Positions 1-7,176 of a stretch of 9,989 nt of DNA are shown one piece after another; within the stretch, counting starts at the first letter, position 1, and each line of letters opens with the position of its first letter. A program made the position numbers and the translations under genes. The stretch spans positions 1 through 9,989 of the forward strand of contig VGAH01000032.1 in the NCBI GenBank assembly GCA_016870945.1, given 5' to 3'. This DNA is from Actinomycetota bacterium (lineage in GTDB: Bacteria; Actinomycetota; Actinomycetes; S36-B12; UBA5976). The notes beneath the pieces are model-generated. The model ran no database searches. It was given only the letters and a program-made list of their open reading frames with translations, and had not been told where the DNA came from.

Positions 1-266
1 AGGCGAAAGAAAAGTTAATGCTGTTCTTGATTCAGTACTGGGGTGGCCCCACGACCTACTCTCAAACTCGCGGTCACCCTCGCTTGCGTATGAGACATAT
101 GCCCTTTGCGATAGATGGATCTGCTCGAGATGCGTGGCTAAAGCACATGAAGTCAGCACTTTCTCTAGCTGTTAGTAACTCTGGCGCCAGTGAAAAAACC
201 CAGAAACAAATGCAGAGCTATTTCGAGATGGCAGCTCACGGCATGGTCAACTCACCCAGTCAATGA
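1..266 (+). CDS. glbO: Group II truncated haemoglobin (GlbO/trHbO), 3' part
   Basis: This is the C-terminal part of a group II truncated haemoglobin, a small haem protein that binds O2 and is linked to oxygen or NO chemistry. The reading frame is open from base 3 and the gene begins upstream of the window; the ATG at 18 is internal, because the residues before it (AKEKL) continue the family alignment. Seen directly are the QYWGGP motif, the block GHPRLRMRH whose final His (codon 96-98) matches the proximal haem ligand, the Trp of RDAWL (codon 135-137) matching the conserved G8 Trp of GlbO, and the family ending EMAAHGMVNSP. The distal-side residues lie outside the window. The TGA stop overlaps the next ATG (ATGA), so the gene is probably co-transcribed with the mutase downstream. 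The family call is firm; the physiological role is not shown by the sequence. Confidence 0.92.
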   Translation, partial: AKEKLMLFLIQYWGGPTTYSQTRGHPRLRMRHMPFAIDGSARDAWLKHMKSALSLAVSNSGASEKTQKQMQSYFEMAAHGMVNSPSQ

Positions 267-1948
267 GTATCGAAAAGGCACACCACTGGGCTGCGGCAGC
301 CATTGATGAAAGTGACGCACAAGTCGTCTTGCAAGCAATCGAGGGCGCGCGGGCACAAGAACTTGCCTTCACGCAAGAACTCGAGGCGATGTTTAGCGGC
401 CCACTGAAATTCGGAACGGCCGGTTTGCGCGCCCGAATAGGTGCTGGTGAAAGTCAGATGAATACGAGTGTGGTGGCTAGGGCGACTTGGGGCCTTGGCA
501 CGTGGTTGGTAAACGCCAAAGCCAAGAGCGTGGTGGTCTGCTACGACGCCAGGAAGAAAAGTGATGTCTTCGCCCAGGTGACAGCAGAGGTATTTAGCGC
601 CCAAGGTTTGATCACGTATTTGTCACCACAGGCTCTGCCGACCCCGGTGCTGGCATATGCAGTGCCGCACTTAGGCGCAGGCGCCGGGGTAATGATTACA
701 GCTTCGCATAACCCTCGAGATGACAATGGCTACAAGGTTTACCTACAAGACGGATGTCAAATTGCACCCCCAGTTGACTCTGAGATAGCAGTACTGATCG
801 AACAAGCGCCGAATGCGAATCGAATCGCTCGAAATAGCAGCCTTATTCGAAGTTGGCCTAATGAGGTTTGGCTTAGCTACATAAAAGACGCTGCCGCTTT
901 CATAACAAAAGCCCAAGCCGAAAACTCGCCTGAGACAAATTCAGCGCCTAAATGGGTCTACACACCGATGCACGGGGTCGGTGCGGCCACCTTGCAAGCC
1001 GTGATTAAAGAGATTTCTTGGCCACAACCTTTGGTAGTTAAAACCCAGGCCACCCCCGATGGTCAATTCCCGACCCTGCCCTTCCCGAACCCTGAAGAAG
1101 AGGGCGCATTAAGCGAGGCGATTAAAACCGCGCAAACCAATGACGTGAGCTTGATCGTTGCCAATGACCCAGATGCCGATCGCTGCGCAATCGCCGTCCG
1201 CCGTGGCGAAACCTGGCGACAACTCACTGGTGACGAGGTCGGCGCGCTACTTGCACAAAAGATCATCGAAATATCCAAAGAATCTTCGGGTTCAAGCCCT
1301 GCCAAAGTATTGGCAACCACTTTGGTTAGTTCAACGCTCACAAGCAAGATGGCCGCATCACATGATTTCACGACGGCAACCACACTCACGGGTTTTAAAT
1401 GGATAGGCAGAATCCCTGGGCTTGTGTACGGCTACGAAGAGGCCCTGGGCTATTGCGGAGACCCTGTAAACGTCAAAGACAAAGATGGCATCACCGCTGC
1501 GTTGCTGGCCATACAAATAAATAGTGAAGCGTTTGCGACAGGCAAAGACCTCATTGACTTACTTGACGAGATCTATTTGCAATATGGCCTGCACTACACC
1601 AGCACTCGCTCAACGCGCTTCGAATCGGTTGACCAAGCGACAGAAATAATCGCGAGCCTCGCACTAAACCCACCCAAAGTCGTAGCTTCTCTGCCGGTTA
1701 GAGACTTCACGGACTTGACACGTGGGTGGCATCACTTACCGCCTACCTCTGGCGTTTTGTTCTACTTGGGTGAGAGTGTTCGAGTGATCATCAGACCAAG
1801 TGGCACGGAACCAAAAGTGAAGACGTATTTAGAGGTCGTCTACCCGCCCCGGCAGGCGTCACTGACAGCGGACAAAGCGGCCGCAGCAGAACTATCTGAT
1901 CGCGTGCACGCCGCCCTGAGAGAATCGATGTCGTGCCCAACACCATGA
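263..1948 (+). CDS. pmmB: Alpha-D-phosphohexomutase family enzyme (PmmB/PGM2-like), candidate phosphopentomutase
   Basis: A complete 561-aa cytosolic phosphosugar mutase with all four functional elements of the alpha-D-phosphohexomutase superfamily. These are the catalytic phosphoserine loop TASHNP (Ser148), the Mg-binding loop DPDADR (Asp302, Asp304, Asp306), the sugar-specificity loop GYEEALGYC (390-398), and the phosphate-binding loop RPSGTEP (511-517). The EEALGY-type loop resembles that of the PGM2 branch, which includes human PGM2, a phosphopentomutase, rather than the GEMSGH loop of classical phosphomannomutases or the GEES loop of glucose mutases. It is annotated phosphomannomutase PmmB in mycobacteria. 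The start ATG at 263 overlaps the globin stop and its own stop overlaps the deoC start, so translation is probably coupled. Next to deoC, interconversion of (deoxy)ribose-1- and -5-phosphate is the most sensible role, but this is inference; glucose or mannose phosphate activity remains possible. Confidence 0.93.
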   Translation: MSIEKAHHWAAAAIDESDAQVVLQAIEGARAQELAFTQELEAMFSGPLKFGTAGLRARIGAGESQMNTSVVARATWGLGTWLVNAKAKSVVVCYDARKKSDVFAQVTAEVFSAQGLITYLSPQALPTPVLAYAVPHLGAGAGVMITASHNPRDDNGYKVYLQDGCQIAPPVDSEIAVLIEQAPNANRIARNSSLIRSWPNEVWLSYIKDAAAFITKAQAENSPETNSAPKWVYTPMHGVGAATLQAVIKEISWPQPLVVKTQATPDGQFPTLPFPNPEEEGALSEAIKTAQTNDVSLIVANDPDADRCAIAVRRGETWRQLTGDEVGALLAQKIIEISKESSGSSPAKVLATTLVSSTLTSKMAASHDFTTATTLTGFKWIGRIPGLVYGYEEALGYCGDPVNVKDKDGITAALLAIQINSEAFATGKDLIDLLDEIYLQYGLHYTSTRSTRFESVDQATEIIASLALNPPKVVASLPVRDFTDLTRGWHHLPPTSGVLFYLGESVRVIIRPSGTEPKVKTYLEVVYPPRQASLTADKAAAAELSDRVHAALRESMSCPTP

Positions 1949-2889
1949 ATCAGGTGGCGACACTGACTCAAGTGACTGAGACTCCGAACGCCTTGGCTGA
2001 ATTCTTGCGTGGCCTACCCGGCGTAGACGCCGTTGGTGCTGATCAACGAGCAGCGTCGCTGGCAACCCGTTCGATAAAGACCGAGTCGAAGCGTCGCGCC
2101 ATCGACCTCGCCATATCGATGATCGATCTCACAACTCTTGAGGGCGCTGACACGCAAGGCAAAGTCAAAGCGATGTGCGCTAAGGCTCGACATCCTGACC
2201 CTTTAAACAGCGAAGTGCCCCATGTGGCTGCCGTCTGCGTCTACCCAGACTTAGTCGCTATCGCGTCTAAAGAGTTGGTTGGCTCAGGCGTTGCAGTCGC
2301 TTCGGTCGCAACGGCATTCCCCTCGGGCAGGGCCGACCTTCAAACCAAGCTAAGTGACACGCGTTTTGCAGTGAGTCAAGGCGCCACCGAGATTGACATG
2401 GTGATCGATCGAGGTGCGTTCTTGTCTGGGGACTATCTCAAGGTTTATAGCGAAATCGTCGCCACGAAAAGTGCTTGCGGTGATGCACATTTGAAAGTGA
2501 TCTTAGAAACCGGTGAGCTAGCAACCTATGACAACGTGCGCCGAGCGTCGTGGTTGGCAATGATTGCGGGTGCGGATTTCATCAAGACTTCAACTGGCAA
2601 GGTCACACCTGCGGCGACGTTGCCCGTCACATTAATAATGCTTGAAGCGGTGCGCGACTTTCGCGAGCAAACCGGCCGAATGGTGGGCGTGAAGGCAGCT
2701 GGGGGTATCAGAACAGCAAAGGACGCCATCAAATACCTGGTTCTAGTAAACGAAACCTGTGGCCCAGACTGGCTGACACCTCAGTATTTTCGACTCGGTG
2801 CTTCGATCTTGCTCAATGATCTACTGCAACAACGGCAAAAAATGATCACTGGCCACTACTCGGGCCCTGACTACGTGACCATCGACTAA
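1945..2889 (+). CDS. deoC: Deoxyribose-phosphate aldolase
   Basis: A class I aldolase that cleaves 2-deoxyribose-5-phosphate to glyceraldehyde-3-phosphate and acetaldehyde in the cytosol, the last dedicated step of deoxynucleoside catabolism. From the chosen ATG the protein has 314 aa. Visible active-site elements are the EIDMV strand (Asp151), the Schiff-base Lys214 in DFIKTSTGK, and the second catalytic Lys250 in GVKAAGGIRT, all in the expected order on a TIM barrel. It is longer than the roughly 220-260 aa short bacterial forms, with about 50 extra N-terminal residues as in the longer DeoC subgroup. I chose ATG 1945 because it forms an ATGA overlap with the mutase stop, like the junction upstream. 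An in-frame GTG at 1933 with a GAGAG about 10 nt before it would add four residues and cannot be excluded. The TAATG junction couples it to the aldehyde dehydrogenase. Confidence 0.96.
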   Translation: MNQVATLTQVTETPNALAEFLRGLPGVDAVGADQRAASLATRSIKTESKRRAIDLAISMIDLTTLEGADTQGKVKAMCAKARHPDPLNSEVPHVAAVCVYPDLVAIASKELVGSGVAVASVATAFPSGRADLQTKLSDTRFAVSQGATEIDMVIDRGAFLSGDYLKVYSEIVATKSACGDAHLKVILETGELATYDNVRRASWLAMIAGADFIKTSTGKVTPAATLPVTLIMLEAVRDFREQTGRMVGVKAAGGIRTAKDAIKYLVLVNETCGPDWLTPQYFRLGASILLNDLLQQRQKMITGHYSGPDYVTID

Positions 2890-4337
2890 TGAATCAAAGT
2901 TTCGAATACTCACCGGCGCCGGAATCTCGTGCGATCGTAAATCTTGCAACCTCTTACGGGTTATTCATAGACGGCAAGTTCGCTCAAGGTCAGGACGGGG
3001 CCCCCTTCAAAACCATCGATCCCGCGACCGAAGAAGTGCTAGCTGAAGTTTGGGGTGCAGGGCCAAAAGACGTAAACCGTGCCGTTACCGCGGCGCGCAA
3101 GGCCTACAACCAAACCTGGCGAAAAACCAGCGGGCGAGAAAGAGGCAAGTACCTATATCGCATTGCTCGCATAATTCAAGAAAGGTCGCGCGAGTTAGCG
3201 GTTTTGGAATCTCTAGACAACGGCAAACCGATTCGAGAGTCGCGAGACGTAGACATCCCGCTGGTAGCTGCTCACTTTTTTTATCATGCCGGCTGGGCTG
3301 ACAAGCTTGACTACGTCGGTTTGGGCTCGTCGCCTTCTGCCTATGGGGTGGCAGCGCAGGTGATTCCTTGGAACTTCCCGCTGCTAATGCTCGCTTGGAA
3401 GGTCGCCCCAGCACTGGCTGCCGGGAACACCGTGGTGCTAAAGCCCGCAGAAACAACACCACTGAGCGCGCTGTGGTTCGCGGAGATCTGTCAGCAAGCT
3501 GAGTTGCCCAACGGGGTGGTCAACATCATCACCGGTGACGGCGCGACCGGGGCTGCACTGGTGTCACACCCAGACGTCGACAAAGTTGCATTCACTGGGT
3601 CTACCGAAGTCGGGCGACAAATCGCGATTTCAATCGCTGGTACCAAGAAATCTTTGACACTCGAATTAGGTGGTAAGGCCGCGAACATCGTCTTTGATGA
3701 CGCTCCTATTGATCAAGCAGTAGAAGGCATAGTCAATGGAATCTTCTTTAATCAAGGACACGTCTGTTGCGCAGGGTCGCGACTCTTAGTACAAGAGTCG
3801 ATCGCCGACGCCGTTATCGACTCGCTCAAGCGGCGCCTAAGCACTCTTCGACTTGGTGACCCACTTGACAAAAACACTGACATCGGCGCCATAAATTCGG
3901 CACCGCAGTTGGCCAAAATCGTCGAATTGGCGAAAAGTGGTGAACTAGACGGCGCGAATAAGTGGCAGGCGCCATGCCAGATTCCTGAAAAGGGCTACTG
4001 GTTCGCCCCCACCGTCTTTACGAACGTGACCCAATCGCATCGAATCGCGCGAGAAGAGATATTCGGCCCCGTCCTCTCGACTTTGACATTTAGAACTCCG
4101 AGCGAAGCTGTCGAGAAAGCGAACAACACACCCTTTGGCCTGTCAGCCGGTATCTGGACTGAAAAGGGGTCGCGCATCTTGCAAATCGCCAGTCAACTTA
4201 AGGCCGGTGTTATTTGGGCCAACACGTTCAATCGCTTTGACCCGGCAAGTCCTTTTGGCGGGTTTAAAGAGTCTGGCTACGGGCGCGAGGGTGGCCGCCA
4301 AGGAATGCTGGGCTACCTACGCCCCAGGGGTAAATAG
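2889..4337 (+). CDS. NAD(P)-dependent aldehyde dehydrogenase, catalytically complete (ALDH16-like N-terminal half)
   Basis: A full 482-aa aldehyde dehydrogenase that oxidises an aldehyde to its acid with NAD(P)+. The cofactor fold contains PWNFP (Asn162, oxyanion hole) and VVLKPAE (Lys185, cofactor ribose). FTGSTEVGR precedes the general base Glu259 in LELGGK. The nucleophile is in FNQGHVCCAGSR, where alignment with ALDH2 makes Cys293 catalytic; EEIFGPV follows. It ends with GYGREGGRQG and a short LR tail. The start overlaps the deoC stop by one base (TAATG), so the gene is coupled to acetaldehyde production. The obvious candidate substrate is the acetaldehyde released by DeoC, giving acetate. 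It is not the CoA-acylating type. The next ORF starts directly after the TAG stop and in the same frame, and encodes a degenerate ALDH domain, an arrangement that recalls two-domain ALDH16 proteins. Family is certain; substrate is inferred from position. Confidence 0.95.
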   Translation: MNQSFEYSPAPESRAIVNLATSYGLFIDGKFAQGQDGAPFKTIDPATEEVLAEVWGAGPKDVNRAVTAARKAYNQTWRKTSGRERGKYLYRIARIIQERSRELAVLESLDNGKPIRESRDVDIPLVAAHFFYHAGWADKLDYVGLGSSPSAYGVAAQVIPWNFPLLMLAWKVAPALAAGNTVVLKPAETTPLSALWFAEICQQAELPNGVVNIITGDGATGAALVSHPDVDKVAFTGSTEVGRQIAISIAGTKKSLTLELGGKAANIVFDDAPIDQAVEGIVNGIFFNQGHVCCAGSRLLVQESIADAVIDSLKRRLSTLRLGDPLDKNTDIGAINSAPQLAKIVELAKSGELDGANKWQAPCQIPEKGYWFAPTVFTNVTQSHRIAREEIFGPVLSTLTFRTPSEAVEKANNTPFGLSAGIWTEKGSRILQIASQLKAGVIWANTFNRFDPASPFGGFKESGYGREGGRQGMLGYLRPRGK

Positions 4338-4340
4338 ATG
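4335..4340 (+). other. In-frame TAG-ATG junction between the two ALDH genes
   Basis: The stop of the active aldehyde dehydrogenase (TAG, 4335-4337) is followed at once by the ATG (4338-4340) of the pseudo-aldehyde dehydrogenase, in the same reading frame (4338 minus 2889 is 1449, a multiple of 3). Only one stop codon separates the two polypeptides. No Shine-Dalgarno match better than the CAGGGG at 4325-4330 is visible upstream. The geometry favours termination-reinitiation by the same ribosomes and hence balanced synthesis; stop-codon readthrough would give a fusion of 773 residues. Confidence 0.85.
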
Positions 4341-5210
4341 TCGACCGGGCGCTTGGAGATTCGAAAGACTTACAAACTATTCATCGGCGGTGAATTCCCT
4401 CGCTCTGAATCAGGGCGGTCTTACGAAGTAACTGACTCAAAAAACCGATTTCTAGCCAATGCGGCAATGGGCTCGCGCAAAGACGCAAGAGATGCAGTTA
4501 GGGCTGCAAGAACTGCTTACGAAAAATGGTCGAATGCATCCGCATACAACCGAGGCCAGATTCTCTACCGAATCGCAGAAATGATGGAAGGTCGAAAAGA
4601 GCAATTCGTCTCAGAAGTGATGTCAAGTGAGGGCTGTACCAAACCCGTAGCCAACAAGATCGTCACCGCCGCAATCGATCGCTGGGTTTGGTACGCCGGC
4701 TGGGCAGACAAGTTCGCCACTGTTGCAGGCAGCACGAACCCGGTAGCAGGCCCCTATTACAACTTCTCGACACCGGTGCCGATTGGCGTAGTGGCATTGG
4801 TGGCGCCGGCTAAGTCGTCGTTGCTTGGTCTGGTCTCTGTCGTAGCACCCGCGATAGTTGTTGGATGCACTGCCGTCGTGATTGCATCAGAAAATCGCCC
4901 TCTGCCGGCAATAACGCTAAGTGAGGCACTTGCCACTTCTGATCTTCCCGGCGGTGTAATAAACATTTTGACCGGCAACACAGGCGAGATAACGCCATGG
5001 CTCGCATCTCACGCCGACGTCAATGGTCTTGACTTAGCGGGGGTGACCAACCCCGCGTTAGCGATTGAGCTGACCCAGAGTGCGGCAGGCACCATAAAAA
5101 GAGTGCTGCCACGTCCAACAGTTGAGCCCGATTGGTTCAAAGACCCGGGTCTTGAGCGCCTTAACTTCTATGCAGAAGCACGGACTGTCTGGCACCCAAT
5201 AGGGGTTTAG
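4338..5210 (+). CDS. Aldehyde dehydrogenase-like pseudoenzyme without catalytic domain (ALDH16 C-terminal-like)
   Basis: A 290-aa homologue of the N-terminal cofactor-binding region of aldehyde dehydrogenases. YKLFIGGEFPRSESG (12-26) is the usual ALDH entry strand, followed by the helical region with RGQILYRIAEMME and a degenerate Rossmann part. Catalytic features are absent. PWNFP is replaced by APAKSS, the cofactor Lys of VLKPAE is Ala183 (VVIASEN), the general-base Glu aligns with Arg259 (AGTIKRVLPRP against AGTKKSLTLE), and the whole catalytic-cysteine domain is missing. Instead there is a short tail ending KTVWHPIG-like (TVWHPIGV), which I recall as a common ending of actinobacterial proteins of this type and of ALDH16-type C-terminal domains. 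The frame is intact and composition matches its neighbours, so it looks like a maintained pseudoenzyme and not a decayed copy. A structural or oligomerisation role with the adjacent active ALDH is inferred. Confidence 0.85.
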   Translation: MSTGRLEIRKTYKLFIGGEFPRSESGRSYEVTDSKNRFLANAAMGSRKDARDAVRAARTAYEKWSNASAYNRGQILYRIAEMMEGRKEQFVSEVMSSEGCTKPVANKIVTAAIDRWVWYAGWADKFATVAGSTNPVAGPYYNFSTPVPIGVVALVAPAKSSLLGLVSVVAPAIVVGCTAVVIASENRPLPAITLSEALATSDLPGGVINILTGNTGEITPWLASHADVNGLDLAGVTNPALAIELTQSAAGTIKRVLPRPTVEPDWFKDPGLERLNFYAEARTVWHPIGV

Positions 5211-5503
5211 CTCTTCGCGCCGCCAACTACCGGGATGTCTTGACGCTTCTGCCAGCCGCCGACCAAGTTCAACAAATCGATTACGAAGGCTGCAGCTACC
5301 AACAACCAGGGGACGACACCTAAGTCACCGTTGGTCCAGCGCCACATGGCGAGGTACATCAAAGTAGTAAAGGGCAAGAGCAAGAAACCAAGAACGGGTA
5401 TCACCCAGTTCGCAAAGACCCCGTCAAACCAATTCGTTAAGAGTGCAATTAGCGCGATTGCGATACGTGGGACGAAGGCTCCAAGAGCTAGAAAACAACA
5501 CAT
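5207..5503 (-). CDS. Small three-helix membrane protein of unknown function
   Basis: A 98-aa hydrophobic protein with three probable membrane segments, about residues 4-24, 33-54 and 63-84, and a short polar C-terminal tail. It contains the pattern GFLLLPFTTLMYLAMW followed by GDLGVVPWLLVAAAFVIDLL. From memory this matches a small uncharacterised membrane protein family (LLPWTTLMYVLVW, then a second helix ending FLLDL) that is widespread in actinobacteria; a profile search would settle that. A clear ribosome binding site (AAGGA, 7 nt before the ATG) supports it as a real gene. It lies 21 nt downstream of the MFS transporter on the same strand and is probably co-transcribed with it. Its TAA overlaps the TAG of the convergent pseudo-ALDH by geometry (stops share bases 5208-5209). 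No function can be assigned. Confidence 0.75.
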   Translation of the reverse strand: MCCFLALGAFVPRIAIALIALLTNWFDGVFANWVIPVLGFLLLPFTTLMYLAMWRWTNGDLGVVPWLLVAAAFVIDLLNLVGGWQKRQDIPVVGGAKS

Positions 5504-5510
5504 AGGAAAG

Positions 5511-5515
5511 TCCTT
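5511..5515 (-). promoter_or_regulatory. Shine-Dalgarno site for the 98-aa membrane protein
   Basis: AAGGA on the minus strand, 7 nt before the ATG at 5503-5501. It is the clearest ribosome binding site in the window and fixes the start of the small membrane protein independently of the transporter upstream. Confidence 0.65.
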
Positions 5516-5524
5516 AAAGGTCGG

Positions 5525-7117
5525 TTACGAAGATCTGTCTGGGTAGACCCTATTGGCTCGCTTTGGCAACATGAACGTGGCTATGAACCCCGCCAACAAG
5601 AAGGCAGCGGCCACAAAACCGACGTAAGAAGTTGCGAGCGCAAAGGCATCAGCCGCCGCGCCCAAGGCGTCTAGGCCGCCTGGCTGAGCCGTAAGTGCAG
5701 GTATGGCCTGTGAGGGCTGAGAAGTTATCTCGCGAGCCAGCTGGTCGGCCTCTGTTGAGGCGAAGCCGGCACCTTCGAGATTCGTGCTGGTCTGGTTGCG
5801 CAAAGTGCTCACCAAAACGGCCCCAAGCACTGCAGTACCAAGGGCGGCACCAATTTGGCGTGCGGTGCTTTGGACGGCAGATCCCTGGCCAGACTCTGAG
5901 ACCGGGATATCGATCAAGATGACGTTCGTTATTTGCGCAGTGGCGAATCCGACACCAAGACCGTAAACAAACAACCACGGCACAAAGCCCCAACCCCCTA
6001 TTTCAGGTGAGACGACGAGGGCGATTCCGACTATGCCAACCATCTCTAAGACAAGACCTACGCGCACCACTATGACGCTGCCGATACGGGTGGCTAATTG
6101 GCCAGCTAGCGGGCCGGCTAAGAACGCACCGGCTGCCAGCGCAAAGAGCACTGCCCCCGTCCCGAGTGCTGTTAAGCCAGTGACCGACTGTAAGAAGAGC
6201 GGCAATGCAAACAAGAGGCCGAATTCACCCAAATTGATTATCAGGGCAGCGATGTTGCCGAAACTAAAGCTTCGGATCTTGAAAAGTTTTAGATCTATCA
6301 GTGTTGGTTTGCCCTTTTGGGCCGCAGACTTTTGGTGAAGCAAGAACACGATTAGAGCGACTATCGAAATGACGAACGCCAGACCACTCGGTGAAACCGA
6401 ATCAAACGGCCATTCAACGCCAAAGATTTCAAACGTGGCCGTTGGCACCCACCACCCGTAGTTTTGGCCCTCGATCAATGCGAACACCAAAGCACCCAAA
6501 CCAAGAGCTGAGAGAAGCGCGCCGAGCCAATCAAGCCCGCGCTTTGCGTTTAGATCTCGGGTCTCGGGCACGAACTTCAAGAGCCCGAACACGATCACCG
6601 CGCCAATAGGAACGTTTATCAAGAATGCCCAACGCCAAGAGAAACTTTCAGTAAGCCACCCACCCAAGAGCGGCCCCACAGCTGCAGTACCCCCGATGGT
6701 CGCACCCCAGATACCAAATGCGACGGCTCGATCGCGCCCGCGATAGATCGCGTTAACGGTAGAGAGCGAGGCTGGCAGCACCATCGCACCACCAACGCCT
6801 TGAATAACTCGCGCGCCAATTAGCCAACCTGCACTTTCTGCGGTGGCTGCGGCCAGGCTCGCAATAACGAATACCACGGTGCCGATGAGGAAAAGTCGTT
6901 TACGCCCATACAAGTCGCCCAAGCGCCCCGTTAGCAAAACCAACGATGCGAAGACCAGCGCGTAGACGCTATTGACCCACTCAGCATCGGTGGTGGTGAT
7001 ACCGATGTCTTTGATGATCGATGGAATGGCGACATTGACGATGGTCGAATCGACGATTATCAAAGCCACGCCTAGGGCGATAAACGGCATTGGCACCCAT
7101 TTGCCCCGATTACTCAT
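5525..7117 (-). CDS. MFS multidrug-efflux-type transporter, DHA2 (14-TM, EmrB/QacA) family
   Basis: A 530-aa proton-coupled major facilitator of the inner membrane, most likely a drug:H+ antiporter. Diagnostic motifs in order are the DHA2 TM1 motif around Asp23 (VDSTIVNVAIP, 22-32), motif A GRLGDLYGRKR (64-74) in the first cytosolic loop, Arg103 in GARVIQGVGGAMVLP (motif B), and the antiporter motif C region G135-G153 (GATIGGTAAVGPLLGGWL). Length and hydrophobicity fit 14 helices. A polar extracytoplasmic stretch precedes the last helix (about 430-480), and the C terminus is short and basic. It is transcribed divergently from the AI-2E gene; no regulator gene (TetR or MarR) adjoins it in this window. 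The region before its ATG has no good Shine-Dalgarno match. Substrate cannot be told from sequence; a nucleoside-related substrate is possible given the surroundings but only a guess. Confidence 0.94.
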   Translation of the reverse strand: MSNRGKWVPMPFIALGVALIIVDSTIVNVAIPSIIKDIGITTTDAEWVNSVYALVFASLVLLTGRLGDLYGRKRLFLIGTVVFVIASLAAATAESAGWLIGARVIQGVGGAMVLPASLSTVNAIYRGRDRAVAFGIWGATIGGTAAVGPLLGGWLTESFSWRWAFLINVPIGAVIVFGLLKFVPETRDLNAKRGLDWLGALLSALGLGALVFALIEGQNYGWWVPTATFEIFGVEWPFDSVSPSGLAFVISIVALIVFLLHQKSAAQKGKPTLIDLKLFKIRSFSFGNIAALIINLGEFGLLFALPLFLQSVTGLTALGTGAVLFALAAGAFLAGPLAGQLATRIGSVIVVRVGLVLEMVGIVGIALVVSPEIGGWGFVPWLFVYGLGVGFATAQITNVILIDIPVSESGQGSAVQSTARQIGAALGTAVLGAVLVSTLRNQTSTNLEGAGFASTEADQLAREITSQPSQAIPALTAQPGGLDALGAAADAFALATSYVGFVAAAFLLAGFIATFMLPKRANRVYPDRSS

Positions 7118-7142
7118 GGGGTGATTAGCTTGGCTTGCCGAT

Positions 7143-7170
7143 TTGAGTCATGAGCGGCCGAGGGTATCGT
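7143..7170 (+). promoter_or_regulatory. Candidate leaderless promoter for the AI-2E/cdd/deoA unit
   Basis: TTGAGT (7143-7148) and TATCGT (7165-7170) resemble -35 and -10 elements, four of six bases each, with a 16-nt spacer. The -10 fits the TANNNT pattern common in actinobacteria and ends 6 nt before the ATG at 7177, so transcription could begin at or next to that A and give a leaderless mRNA. The whole divergent region between the MFS start (7117) and this ATG is only 59 nt. Short elements of this quality can occur by chance. Confidence 0.4.
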
Positions 7171-7176
7171 CTCGCT

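Noticed and set aside
1933..1944. GTG at 1933 as the deoC start
   Set aside because: It would add only MPNT. The ATG at 1945 forms the same ATGA overlap seen at the previous junction, although a GAGAG at suitable distance keeps the GTG possible.
5504..5527. MFS transporter and the 98-aa protein also share a frame, separated by one stop codon and seven codons
   Set aside because: The small gene has its own strong Shine-Dalgarno site and separate homology pattern; sharing a frame has a one in three chance, so fusion or readthrough is not suggested.
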